From Prorocentrum cordatum (taxonomy: Eukaryota; Sar; Dinophyceae; Prorocentrales; Prorocentraceae): DNA of 32,500 nt. The stretch is from positions 42,501 to 75,000 of the forward strand of contig CAUYUJ010016285.1 in assembly GCA_963575745.1 (NCBI GenBank), written 5' to 3'. This document shows, piece after piece, positions 1 to 8,179 of the stretch. A program made the translations under genes and the position numbers. Numbering within the stretch: the first letter of the stretch is position 1; each line of letters starts with the position of its first letter. The notes under the pieces were generated by a model. That model was not told the DNA's origin and did not search any database. It saw only the letters and a program-made list of their open reading frames with translations.

Positions 1-964
1 TGCCATCATACATCTCAACGATCTGAAAGTTAGTGCCGTGACATATCACGTTGAGAAAGGCCAGCTGCTGATCCTGAAAGGTGACAAAAAAGGTGTCCAT
101 AGCCACTATCTTATTGAACTCGAAAGTCCTGGGGACAGCAGCTGGTCGCGCGCTGTCTGGACGAGCGTGTGCGGCACAATCTCGGCACTGATATTCATCA
201 CGAACACACTGCAGGGCCTCTGGCTTGGCGTGAGCCGCTCTCAGGATTTTCACGAAAACCTCCTTATGGGGGTGACCCAGATTGACGTGAACCTTGTGGA
301 TCATTCTTCGAACCTTTGGGGTAATCTCGAGCCTAGAAGGAATCTGATTTTCTTCCTCGGCTTCCTCGGGACCAGGCTCCTCCACGTTTTGTCCTTCCTC
401 GGCCTCAGCCGGAAAACTCGCGGCCGTGTAGAGCTGTCTGTACTCCGACTGTCTGGCACGGGCGACCTGCTCTGATGTCGGGGGAGGGTAAGCTCCCTCG
501 ATGCTGGAACGGATAGCCCCGGCCAGAGCCTTACAGAACTTGGAAGGATAAACTCGGGCCGCGCTGGTCATAGCTCCCCCTATCAACTGGGCGCGAGGAT
601 GGTCACCCCGGCATCGGGCGTCCTCGAAGCGTCGGAGAAAGACCTCGCAGTTTGACATCAGTCTAGTGGGTTTCTTCGAGAGCTCCCCCCCTTTGGCGAT
701 CGAAAGCCCGAAACGACACATGTCGACATCCGTGACGCGCACCTCCGGGAGCTCCGAGATAAAGCGAACCACATTAGTACACCAGGAACTAGCCGTGACG
801 GGGTGCTCGAAAACGAACTTCCTGTGATTTTGATGCTGTTCCAGAGCCACTTCCATGGCGAAACCAAGAAGGACCAGAGCCTCGGCGTACTTTCGTCGCT
901 GATGCTCTGAGACTTCTCGGTGGAGCTGGCCATTCTGGGCTATCGGAAACTGATCACAGGGGCT
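1..964 (-). pseudogene. copia-type pol: end of methyltransferase-like domain and start of integrase (partial)
   Basis: Translating the minus strand from 964 to the window edge gives an uninterrupted frame of about 320 residues. The first part continues the domain of the neighbour at 954-1450 and has C-D-Q-F just after the expected P-P-C position, then F-E-H-P, a C-R-F-G-L segment and K-K-P-T-x-x-x-S-N. These resemble motifs IV, VI and later motifs of cytosine methyltransferases (inference). An E-rich linker follows (about 310-390). Next comes an integrase zinc-binding pattern: H-x4-H at about 272-289 and C-x2-C at about 176-187. The A-M-D-T segment at about 89-100 should hold the first catalytic Asp of the integrase core (codon 95-97). 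The rest of integrase, reverse transcriptase and RNase H would lie beyond position 1. The frame differs from that of 954-1450, with the switch inside the P-P-C motif, so the polyprotein is broken here. Confidence is high for copia-like integrase and moderate for the methyltransferase reading. Confidence 0.75.
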
Positions 965-1450
965 CAAGAACCACCAACCACGGTTTTTCCTCTCGGATGC
1001 GGGTTCTAAGTTTGCGCCTGTGATCCTCCTTTCTGAAGTCCCATCCTCCCTCCTGATCAAAGCTGCCGACACTCCTGATGCCAGCATGCTCGGCGTGCTT
1101 GACGATTCTTGGAGGTGAGAACACCTCCGCAAAAGCTCGCCTCCTCAGCTGAGCCCTGAAACTCTTAATCTTATTAGAGATCCCCGAATCAACATATATG
1201 CTTTTTCTCTCCCGTTTGTTAAGGAGAACTTCCCTGTCGTCGGAATTGAAATCGCCGAAGATGGTGTCGTCGAGCTCTCGGCATCTGAAACGGATCTTAT
1301 CCTGGCTCTCTCCCAATTCGGTGACCTCAAAGAGCGAACATAGCTTCCCGAAGGACTCCCGGGACCCCGCTTCCATGGTGAAAACGTTTGGGTGATTGGG
1401 ATCCCCTATCCTGGTACTGGTACTGGATGGTTCAGCTACCCTACTCACTT
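954..1450 (-). pseudogene. copia-type pol: N-terminal half of methyltransferase-like domain, ends at a frameshift
   Basis: About 150 residues in the same frame as the protease at 3830-4190. The segment contains F-S-P-P-R-I, then G-S-F-D, G-W-D-F, and ends E-K-P-W-L-V-V just before a TGA at 954-956. I recognise this block as one that sits between protease and integrase in copia-like elements of dinoflagellates. Its layout (a Ser-Pro-Pro loop, an acidic S-F-D strand end, then a hydrophobic strand leading into P-P-C) is like the first half of a cytosine-5 methyltransferase fold. That fold assignment is inference from motif order. The stop falls where the P-P-C should be, and the domain continues in the next frame at 1-964, so a one-base net indel near 957-970 has broken it. 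Confidence 0.65.
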
Positions 1451-3226
1451 CCACTTGGCGTCGCTGCTGTCGTAGCGGTAGTCCTGCCACCCCGTCGGAG
1501 TCCAGCCCTCCTGGGCCAGCCTGCGCTTCTCCGCGTCCTTCTGGTGCTCCTGGGCCTCCCAGGCGCGCTCGTCCTCGGACCGCTGCCAAGCTGCGTCTGA
1601 GGCTTTCTGTGGGCGACCAGGACGCTCCTGTGGCTGCGGATTCTCCTGCTGCCAGGCGGTCGCCGTGGGATGTCCCGCCGGCGTGGCTGGCGCCGGCTCC
1701 TGTGATGGCTGAACAGAGGGAAATGTGGCTATGCTGCTGATGGTGGACGAAGACACCAGCTGACCATCCCTGTCGCGGATACCCTTCGGGTTGGCGGTGT
1801 CCTTCTTCAGCAGACTCCTCTGCGATGCCGCATACCCCTTTGGAGGCGGCCACGCAACCGACGAGCTCGCCGCTCCCGCTGCTTGCGGTGGAGGCAGACC
1901 GTACGACGGGTAGGCGGGAGTCACAGGCGCTGCCCCGACGATTCCCCACTCCTGGAGGCCCGCGACCTGGGGGGTCATGCCGATCCCGATCGTCTGCCTG
2001 ACCTGCGCCGGTGGCGTGGCAATCGACATCTGAGGCACGCCGGGAGGAACTCCTGCTGGCTGATGCAGACCTGGAGGCCACTGGCAACCGGCCTCGTCCA
2101 TCTGGCCCGTCACCGCTGCTGCCCCGCCGTGTCCTGGCCCTCGCGCCAGAGCGCCCGCCAATGGGACTGGCTGCGGGCTGAGCTGGTGCGCCTGAGTGGA
2201 CTGCGGCGGCACCTGCTGCGGGGGAAACTCGGGCTGCTGCTTCAGCGGCGTCCCTGGCTGCGAGTTCGCCTGGAGCTGCGACTGCATCGTGGCCAAAGCG
2301 TTCATCTGCCCTGAGATGGTGCTCTGCAGGCCCGCAATCACGCGGTCCTGTGCCTCCTGCTTGGCCGCGAGGTTCTTGAGGATCTGGAGCGTCTCCCCGG
2401 AGTTGCTGGCATCGTCCGAGCTCGCCGCTCCCTCGATCATGGAACGCTTGGCGGGTGCCTGACTCGAGTCCTTGCGCCTCTGAGCCCTCGCCTGGCGAGC
2501 CTGCTCCTCTACGTCCTCCATCACGACGTCCGGCTGCTCCTCCTCGTGACGCCGGTAGACCTCCTCCGCCGCCCGACGGTCGCGAGCCGCCGGCCAGGGA
2601 GGGAGAGTGCCGGCTGGCGCGACTCCGCCCTGAAACGACCCTGGCGGCGGAGCCGGCGTGTTGACCAGGGCCTGCCAGTCCTGCGAGGGGGCCCCGTACT
2701 GGGCGAAACCCTTGCCGCACAAGGTGCACGCGGCCGTCGCGCGCTTGCAGACGCACGAAACGTCGACCTTCGGCTTTCCCTTCTCGGGCTTGACCTCGCG
2801 GTAGGCGACCCGCATAGTGCATGATGAACAGACCCACCACTGTCCATGCCCATTGCACCCGTACTCGACGCTGGTGGGCAAATGTCGGCACGTGTAGAAC
2901 GCGTCTGGGATCACCCGCAGACGCCTGATCAGGTTCGTGGGCCAGAACCTCTTGTCGGGCATCATGCGCCCAAACTCGTCGGCGAGCTTGTTGAGCCAGA
3001 ACACGATGCTGCCTACGATGGCCGCCCACCCCTTCTCCTTGCGGTTCAGGCTGGACGGGACTTGCGCCCCGGTGACCGCGTACGTCCACGTGGAGCTCGG
3101 GCCCATCAGGTGGTCGACCAAAGTCAGCGGCCGCTGAGCTCGACGCTGCGCCTCGGTCTGCTGCTTCTTCTTCCTCTCCGGCGGCTGGCCGGCATTGGCA
3201 CCGCCGACTGGGGGGCCACTGGGCAT
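1445..3226 (-). CDS. uncharacterised 593-residue Cys-rich protein inside the retrotransposon
   Basis: An ATG-started ORF (3224-3226) ending in TGA (1445-1447). I do not recognise the family. Residues 18-32 are Lys/Arg/Gln-rich. Residues 65-110 look globular, with conserved-looking W, F and R positions. Residues 113-170 hold eight Cys, including C133-x2-C136, C158-x-C160 and C167-x2-C170, suggesting two or more zinc sites. About residues 285-325 look helical or coiled-coil. The C-terminal 250 residues are Pro/Gln/Ala-rich and low in complexity, ending in a charged, Trp-containing tail. The frame is open upstream to about 3388, so translation could start earlier or be a fusion. It lies between protease and the methyltransferase-like block but in a different frame from both. 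It may be a nested insertion or an accessory ORF of the element. Composition in this frame looks coding, whereas the long Arg/Gly-rich frame over the same bases looks like a shadow. Confidence 0.55.
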   Translation of the reverse strand: MPSGPPVGGANAGQPPERKKKQQTEAQRRAQRPLTLVDHLMGPSSTWTYAVTGAQVPSSLNRKEKGWAAIVGSIVFWLNKLADEFGRMMPDKRFWPTNLIRRLRVIPDAFYTCRHLPTSVEYGCNGHGQWWVCSSCTMRVAYREVKPEKGKPKVDVSCVCKRATAACTLCGKGFAQYGAPSQDWQALVNTPAPPPGSFQGGVAPAGTLPPWPAARDRRAAEEVYRRHEEEQPDVVMEDVEEQARQARAQRRKDSSQAPAKRSMIEGAASSDDASNSGETLQILKNLAAKQEAQDRVIAGLQSTISGQMNALATMQSQLQANSQPGTPLKQQPEFPPQQVPPQSTQAHQLSPQPVPLAGALARGPGHGGAAAVTGQMDEAGCQWPPGLHQPAGVPPGVPQMSIATPPAQVRQTIGIGMTPQVAGLQEWGIVGAAPVTPAYPSYGLPPPQAAGAASSSVAWPPPKGYAASQRSLLKKDTANPKGIRDRDGQLVSSSTISSIATFPSVQPSQEPAPATPAGHPTATAWQQENPQPQERPGRPQKASDAAWQRSEDERAWEAQEHQKDAEKRRLAQEGWTPTGWQDYRYDSSDAKWK

Positions 3227-3829
3227 CTCTGAATCGCGAAGGACTTCGTGGCTGTAGTCCTTGCTGCGAGCGGAATTCGCTCCTCTCTGAAGCTCGAAAG
3301 CTCGAGCCGAACCGCTGTAGCAAAATACACACCGTGATGAATGTGACCACCCACATGTGGATGAGATTCTTCCGGGGGAGGGCCCCGCTCACCATCGCTC
3401 CGAAGGCGTCGTCGCGATATCTCCCCTGGCGTCGTCTCGTCCCTGAGTGTCTGGATCCCTTAGCTGATGATCCAGGCTCACTAAGCCCCATCGCGACGTC
3501 GTGTTCGGAACGATTCCCTGAGCCTACGTCGGCCCCCCTGGCCCTTGTCGGCGTGTCGAGATCGCCACGGGACCCTCTGGTCCCTAGACAGACCCCCAGA
3601 CCGAGCCCCAACCTTTCCCGAAGACCGTCGTAGCTGGGTGATTCGGCCCTCTGAGAGGAGGAAAAGTGGAAGAGGTGAGAGGTAGGATCGACGATGGCCG
3701 AGGTCTTGTATGCCCCAACAGTGCTGTCACACTGAAAGTCGCTCTCTTTGAGTCCTGGATGCTGCTGAAACAGAGATGCCGGGCACCTGAAGCTCCGGGG
3801 GGATTGAAACTCGTCTATTCGAATTGTCC
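3227..3829 (-). other. linker region of the retrotransposon after protease
   Basis: The protease frame stays open through here, but the translation loses the look of a conserved domain after about 3700 and becomes Arg/Gly/Ser-rich. The third frame, which leads into the 593-residue ORF, is open only from about 3388. I cannot tell whether this is a true variable linker, the upstream part of the Cys-rich ORF, or the junction of an insertion. Confidence 0.35.
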
Positions 3830-4190
3830 TGTGGCCACTGTGCATCCTCCTCATCGGAGTCTCCACGCCCAGGCGCCTTAAACTCATAACGTGATTGTCG
3901 AGATCTATCTTGGAACCTAGCATCTCCTGAAGTCCTACTGGAAGCAAAGGGGGCACGTCTTCCTGCAAAACGTCTAGCTCTACTACGCCCTCTTTGCCCT
4001 GAATTCCGGTCGGGACCAGGGCCGTGTGCAAAACCCTAGTGCCACCCCCTACTCCTTGGGCATTCCTGTTCCTAGGCTCTACTAAGGGAATCTTCAGGCC
4101 TAGCTTTTTCAGTCTCTGAGAGTGCCGCTCGAGCGCCTGAGCCCCAATCAGGCCCTGGCCGGCAGCGGTGTCCACTATGCCTCGCCGGCC
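3830..4190 (-). pseudogene. retroviral-type aspartic protease domain of the copia-like element
   Basis: About 120 residues containing V-D-T-A-A-G-Q-G-L-I-G, the active-site turn of a pepsin-like retroelement protease with D-T-A instead of D-T-G (Asp codon at 4170-4172). A beta-rich segment with a G-V-G-G-G flap-like stretch follows, then L-D-N-H-V and L-G-V-E-T-P-M-R-R near the end, as in other copia proteases. It would act as a homodimer to cut the Gag-Pol polyprotein. It is in the -1 frame relative to gag, whose TAG (4175-4177) lies immediately before the catalytic Asp. I see no slippery heptamer at the junction, so a one-base deletion in an originally continuous gag-pol frame is the simpler reading. 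Confidence 0.75.
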
Positions 4191-5872
4191 TCCACCGTGA
4201 GCAGCACCGTCGCCTGCGCGGCCCGGTCCCTCTCGTTCTGCTCCGTCTCCGACACGACAGGATCCAACACGTTCGCGAAGACGAAGCCAGTGACGTTCGT
4301 GATCCCTCCTGCGGTTGCACTCGCACTGAGACTCTGGCCATTCCGCTTGGGACATTCACGTGCCCAGTGGCCCTTCTCGTTGCACTTCCTGCACCTGGTC
4401 TTCTTGATGAGCTCCGAGAGCGGAAGCCTGGTCTTTCTTTGACGAAAAGTGCCGTCAGCTCCTCTATGACCTCTGTTCTCACGTGAGGTCGACACTTTGA
4501 CCGTCTCCTTCGTCCTGTCGAAGAACCTGCGATCGACCTTCATTTTCCGCTTGAGCTCTCTGTTCTGCTTCCACGTTTTCCGCCTGTCCTCCTGCATACT
4601 GGCGAACACCACCGGAAGCTCGTCGTCGTATAGATTCAAGTTCTCGATGGCCAGGTATATCTCATTCTCTCCCTCTGTGTTGAGGGACGAGACGTCATCG
4701 TAGTCCACCATCGAGTCATCCTCGTCGTCCTCCACGGAGTAGCTGGGCTCATTGTTCGTCCATTGTGATGTCCACGACGACGCTGATCCTCGGTCGGTGT
4801 GGTATGTTCGTGCCCTCTGGTGGGCAAGATGCCCCTTTCTTGTGACGTCCATCTCTCGGATGGCCTTGAGGGCGTCCGGATACGAGTCCTTCGTGGCCAT
4901 AAGAACCTTCATCAGCTGCTGGCCACGCTCGTCGAGTCCTACGCCCTCCTCCAAGAACATGAACTTCCAGTCTTCTGGCACGGGCAAGCCCAATGTGCCG
5001 ACTCGGTCGAAGGCTAGGTCTATTCTCGCGGCGTACTCGGTAAGGCCCTCGCCCTGACGTCTCTGGAAGGAGAAAAGGCACTCCCTCGCGGCCTTGCGCT
5101 TCTCGTCCCCGACGCGCTCGCCACTCAGGAGGTCCAAACGATCTATCACCCTCTGAGCGCCTTCCCGCGACATGATAACCTCATCCGGAATGTCCTCTAG
5201 CTTCCTCTGGAGGTCGATGGGCAGCGCCTTCAAGATGCGGTCGGCGTGCTTGGTCTCGCCGACGTCTGTGCTCTGGCGCCACCTCATGACCTTTCGTCGC
5301 CATAGCTTGTATTCTGGCCATCCGGCCCATGGCTCGGGGTCCGCAAAGTCGCGACCCCTTTCTTTCCAGCTCCAGCCGCCGTCCTTGGAGTCGTCCCACT
5401 TCCAGTTGCCGTCGTTTTGGGCTCCGCTCCAACTCCAGCGGCCCTGCCACCAGCGATCCTGGTCAGCTCGCTCGGGGGCCCTGCTGGACACTGAGCCGGC
5501 TGCGGCTCTGTCCCTGGCCCACGGGTCTGTGCCGTCTCGCTGCCATTCGTCCTCTTGTGGTGCTTGGCCCTCTGCTCGCCGTTCGTCCGCCTCTGGCTCT
5601 GGACTAGGCTGTTGAGCTTGGCTACGCACATAGGTGAGGATCTGCTTCAGCTGTGCTTCCGAAAGCGGGCTTGAGATGCGGTACTGTTCTGCAGTCCGCT
5701 CAGACTGTCTTGCGCTCTCAAGGAGGCCTCGTAGTTGCTCCTCTGAGAGCCTGATGCGTCCGTCCTCGTCTGCCCATTGTCTCGCTGTCCCAATGGCTGT
5801 TGCCACTGGCCCCTGGCCACTATGATCGGATCCTCGAGATTGGTTATCAACACCTTCCTCGTCCGCTGGCAT
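4175..5872 (-). CDS. gag: Gag protein of a copia-type LTR retrotransposon
   Basis: About 565 residues from the first ATG in frame (5870-5872) to TAG at 4175-4177; the frame is open to about 5940, with only a GTG at 5921-5923 upstream. Gag binds element RNA and assembles the particle. The N-terminal 100 residues are acidic/Gln-rich, and a W/G/D-rich stretch follows. The central part, from W-P-E-Y-K-L-W-R-R-K on, resembles the UBN2/Retrotrans_gag region, with L-P-I-D-L-Q-R-K-L and later L-F-S-F-Q-R-R-Q-G-E-G. An acidic patch (D-D-E-D-D) comes next. Near the end is one CCHC zinc knuckle, C-R-K-C-N-E-K-G-H-W-A-R-E-C, encoded at 4352-4393. It is preceded by basic residues and L-P-L-S-E-L-I-K-K-T. 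The frame itself appears intact. The stop directly abuts the protease active site in the next frame, so Gag-Pol would need a frameshift. Confidence 0.85.
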   Translation of the reverse strand: MPADEEGVDNQSRGSDHSGQGPVATAIGTARQWADEDGRIRLSEEQLRGLLESARQSERTAEQYRISSPLSEAQLKQILTYVRSQAQQPSPEPEADERRAEGQAPQEDEWQRDGTDPWARDRAAAGSVSSRAPERADQDRWWQGRWSWSGAQNDGNWKWDDSKDGGWSWKERGRDFADPEPWAGWPEYKLWRRKVMRWRQSTDVGETKHADRILKALPIDLQRKLEDIPDEVIMSREGAQRVIDRLDLLSGERVGDEKRKAARECLFSFQRRQGEGLTEYAARIDLAFDRVGTLGLPVPEDWKFMFLEEGVGLDERGQQLMKVLMATKDSYPDALKAIREMDVTRKGHLAHQRARTYHTDRGSASSWTSQWTNNEPSYSVEDDEDDSMVDYDDVSSLNTEGENEIYLAIENLNLYDDELPVVFASMQEDRRKTWKQNRELKRKMKVDRRFFDRTKETVKVSTSRENRGHRGADGTFRQRKTRLPLSELIKKTRCRKCNEKGHWARECPKRNGQSLSASATAGGITNVTGFVFANVLDPVVSETEQNERDRAAQATVLLTVEAGEA

Positions 5873-5910
5873 CGGTCCGCAGAAAGTCGACTGAGCGCCG
5901 TCGTACCGAC

Positions 5911-5923
5911 GCTCCGCTACCAC
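5911..5923 (-). promoter_or_regulatory. candidate primer-binding site next to a possible LTR end
   Basis: The minus strand reads ...GAGACA-G-TGGTAGCGGAGCG here, about 40 bases upstream of the gag ATG. LTR retrotransposons prime on a tRNA 3' end, so the site starts with TGG, and TGGTAGC fits the 3' end of many initiator Met tRNAs (G-C-T-A-C-C-A). The preceding ACA could be the CA end of the 5' LTR, which would then extend rightwards from about 5925. I could not find the second LTR (off the window) or the LTR start, so this is a suggestion only. Confidence 0.3.
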
Positions 5924-6090
5924 TGTCTCCCCACGATGTCAGCTCAGGATGAGATGCTGCCCTTTTCCTCGAGCCCGTCCGAGCAATGTCCCAAGGCCAC
6001 CAGCGGAGGTCAGCCAGGATATCAGGGGGAAGGTGGGATAGATTGGAAGGTAACTGGGATTGACAGAGAGGGGCTGTGAGGGACGTACGG
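5924..6090 (-). other. leader or LTR region upstream of gag
   Basis: A 167-base stretch between the spliced-leader relic and the candidate primer-binding site. It has no ORF of note and contains C/T-rich segments (CCCACCTTCCCCC). It is either the 5' untranslated leader of a trans-spliced gag mRNA or the end of an LTR (R/U5). Confidence 0.3.
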
Positions 6091-6111
6091 CTTGAGCCAA
6101 AATGGGTACGG
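6091..6111 (-). other. dinoflagellate spliced-leader relic
   Basis: The minus strand reads CCGTACCCATTT followed by TGGCTCAAG. The dinoflagellate spliced leader (established knowledge) is CCGTAGCCATTT then TGGCTCAAG, so 20 of 21 bases match, with one G-to-C change. The leader is added to mRNAs by trans-splicing, and a genomic copy next to a coding region normally marks a reintegrated cDNA. It is in the same orientation as gag and 219 bases before its ATG. Directly downstream the sequence restarts CCGTACG, which may be a truncated second leader copy. Confidence 0.75.
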
Positions 6112-6510
6112 ACGTCGCACCCCTCTCTGTATGTTCAAGCACATAGGCAAACGACGGAGGACACAACTGCAAATCAATGAGCCGTTGGCGCTCATTCCCA
6201 CACCGGGAAATCCCGGGAAACGACACTCGCTGAGGCGCCGGCGTCATTTTCGGGCCGAACGCCCCCCGCGTACGGTTTTTTTTGCACAGGATTCCCGGGA
6301 AACGGGTTTTCGCCTGCGTTTTTTTCCAAAATGATGCTCTCGCTGAGGCGCCGGCCTCATTCCTGCTCCCGAATCGTTCCGAATCGTGTTCCCGCTGCAG
6401 CGTGGGCATCATTTTCGGATCGGTGTTTGGCCTCCGTCGTTCAGGATGGCGTTCTCGCCCCAGCGCGGGCCTCTTTCTCGCGCGCCCATCCGCCCGCCAC
6501 CACCGCGCCG

Positions 6511-6669
6511 CACCACCACCACCACCACCACCACCACGACCACCACCACCACCACCATCACAACCACCACCAGCACCACCACCACCACCACCAGCACGAG
6601 CACCAGCACCAGCACCAGCACCAGCACAAGCACCACCACCACCACCACCACCACCACCACCACCACAAC
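6511..6669 (+). repeat. (CAC)n microsatellite
   Basis: About 160 bases of nearly pure CAC/ACC triplets with a few CAG, GAC and CAT interruptions. Confidence 0.95.
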
Positions 6670-6702
6670 CACGCACACACGCACGCACGCACGCACGCAC
6701 GT
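6670..6702 (+). repeat. (ACGC)n microsatellite
   Basis: Follows the CAC array directly: CACACGCACGCACGCACGC and so on, to about 6702. Confidence 0.85.
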
Positions 6703-6840
6703 GCACCACCACCCACTACGCACGCGCGCGCGGAGCCACAGGTCCGCTACGACACGCGTCCGCGGATAGAGAAAATCAGCGCCATGGTAAGGGATGGGAG
6801 GGAGGGGTAGGACGTCAGATATGACGCGAGCGCACCTAGC

Positions 6841-7350
6841 TTGCCCATTCCCCCTCCACCCCTTCCCTATCCCCCTCCCTCTCCCTTCCCCCTCTGACGG
6901 CGCCGCCCGAATGAGCCTTCTAAAGATCGAGGTGGTGAGAAGGGATCACCGACATGCAGCATATAATTGGCGATGCTGTAGGCCGCGCTCCCCGAAATCC
7001 CAGGAAACAATTTGGCCTGAAGACTTCGCGGGCCCCGCAGAGGGCCCTGGAGGCTCGGCGAAACGCTGCCCTCCTCCCCCTCCTCCTCTGCTCCCGCATA
7101 GGCATCGCATGAGAGGCGATCGAGCTCATCGAGATCGACAGGGGGCATTTACATTCGAGAGGCTCGGTGAGCTCAAGAGCCCTTCCCTCAATCCCCCTTG
7201 CCCTCTCCACCTCCTCCCTGTCTCCCTCCTCCCTCTCCCCCTCCTCCCCCTCCCCCGCCTCCTCCTCCCCCTCGTCCCTCCCTCCTCTCCCCTCCCTCCT
7301 TCTCCCCCATCCCTCCCCCTCATCCCCCCCCTCCTCCCCCTCCCGATTGC
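6841..7350 (+). repeat. pyrimidine-rich region with C/T tracts
   Basis: CCCTCC-type tracts at 6845-6892 and above all 7190-7345, with a more normal 290-base insert at 6893-7185. The tract joins repeat R1 to repeat R2, as another such tract does around 20540-20800. Confidence 0.75.
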
Positions 7351-7439
7351 GTCCAGATTTCGCTCAGATTCCTTGAAATGCTCCTCCAAATCCAGCTGAA
7401 ACGTTGCTCAGATTCCGTCAGAATTCCAGGCAGGCCCCA

Positions 7440-8090
7440 CCCAGATTCCATTCACATCCCATCAATATTTCATCAACATTTCATCGACATTTCATCAACA
7501 TGTCATCAACATTTCATCGCGGCGACGCAGACACCCTGCAAAAAAACACCAGGAAAACGCGGAGGGGGCAACTTTTGTTGTAAATTGCAGGTTAAAGATG
7601 CGGAGGTCACTTCGGAACTGTGAACTCACATGCAAATCTCCATCCGGAGGGCCCAGACGGGAAGAGCAAAATCAGCCGGAGGATGACGGAAACCCTGCAA
7701 CGTTTCAGGGAAAGCAGCATCAAGATTGCATCGACATTGCATCAAGGTCACGAAACACTGCGAAAACACAGCACAAAAATGCGGGTGTCATTTGTTCCAA
7801 GGCTGAAAATGCGGAGGGTCGAGGAAACCCTGTACTTGTACACACAAAGCCGCATCAACATGTCATCAACTTTTGGAAATTGTCGCGACACCCTGTGGTT
7901 TCACAATCAAAAATGCGGAGGGTCGAGGAAACCCTGTAATTTCACAGGCAAAGCTGCATCAACATTTCATCCACATTTTAAAATTATCACGGAGCCTGTG
8001 ATTTGACATTGAAATATGCGGAGGTCACTTCGCAGATGAGGCTGGAAATGCGCAGGTCGCAGGATACCGTTGTTATTTCACAGAGGAAGT
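7440..8090 (+). repeat. repeat R2, copy 1: diverged tandem units
   Basis: Starts with CATCAACATTTCAT-type repeats (7440-7520). It continues with about five units of roughly 90-130 bases that share AAATGCGGAGG(GTC), GAGGAAACCCTGTA, a TTTCACA-like block and GCATCAACATTTCATC. Clear units start near 7812, 7910 and 8016. The same words recur in order at 20385-20535. No coding capacity recognised. Confidence 0.7.
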
Positions 8091-8179
8091 CGGTGAGGTC
8101 TTCCACCAAGATCTGGGATGTATTTTTTGTTATTCTTGAAACTGTGTTTTCTGACCGTTAAAAAAATGAAATGCCGCTA

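Larger units (their letters stand above)
6180..6840 (+). repeat. dispersed repeat R1, copy 1
   Basis: Built from diverged units containing CTCGCTGAGGCGCCGGC(C/G)TCATT (about 6220, 6334) and weaker CGCTGCAG.G.GGGCATCATTTTCGG (about 6387, 6447), then microsatellites, then a conserved 60-base end at 6781-6840. That end matches 21434-21493 at 56 of 60 positions and runs directly into a pyrimidine tract in both places. No convincing protein is encoded; polyHis, polyThr and polyPro frames here are by-products of CAC repeats. Confidence 0.6.

Noticed and set aside
38-475. 145-residue plus-strand ORF
   Set aside because: Antisense shadow of the integrase region; the minus strand carries recognisable zinc and catalytic motifs.
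954-4355. Single 1133-residue minus-strand ORF
   Set aside because: Only its two ends look like protein (protease and the methyltransferase-like block). The middle is an Arg/Gly/Ala-rich shadow of the 593-residue frame, so I split it.
6282-6824. polyHis, polyThr and polyPro plus-strand ORFs
   Set aside because: Produced in all frames by the CAC microsatellite.
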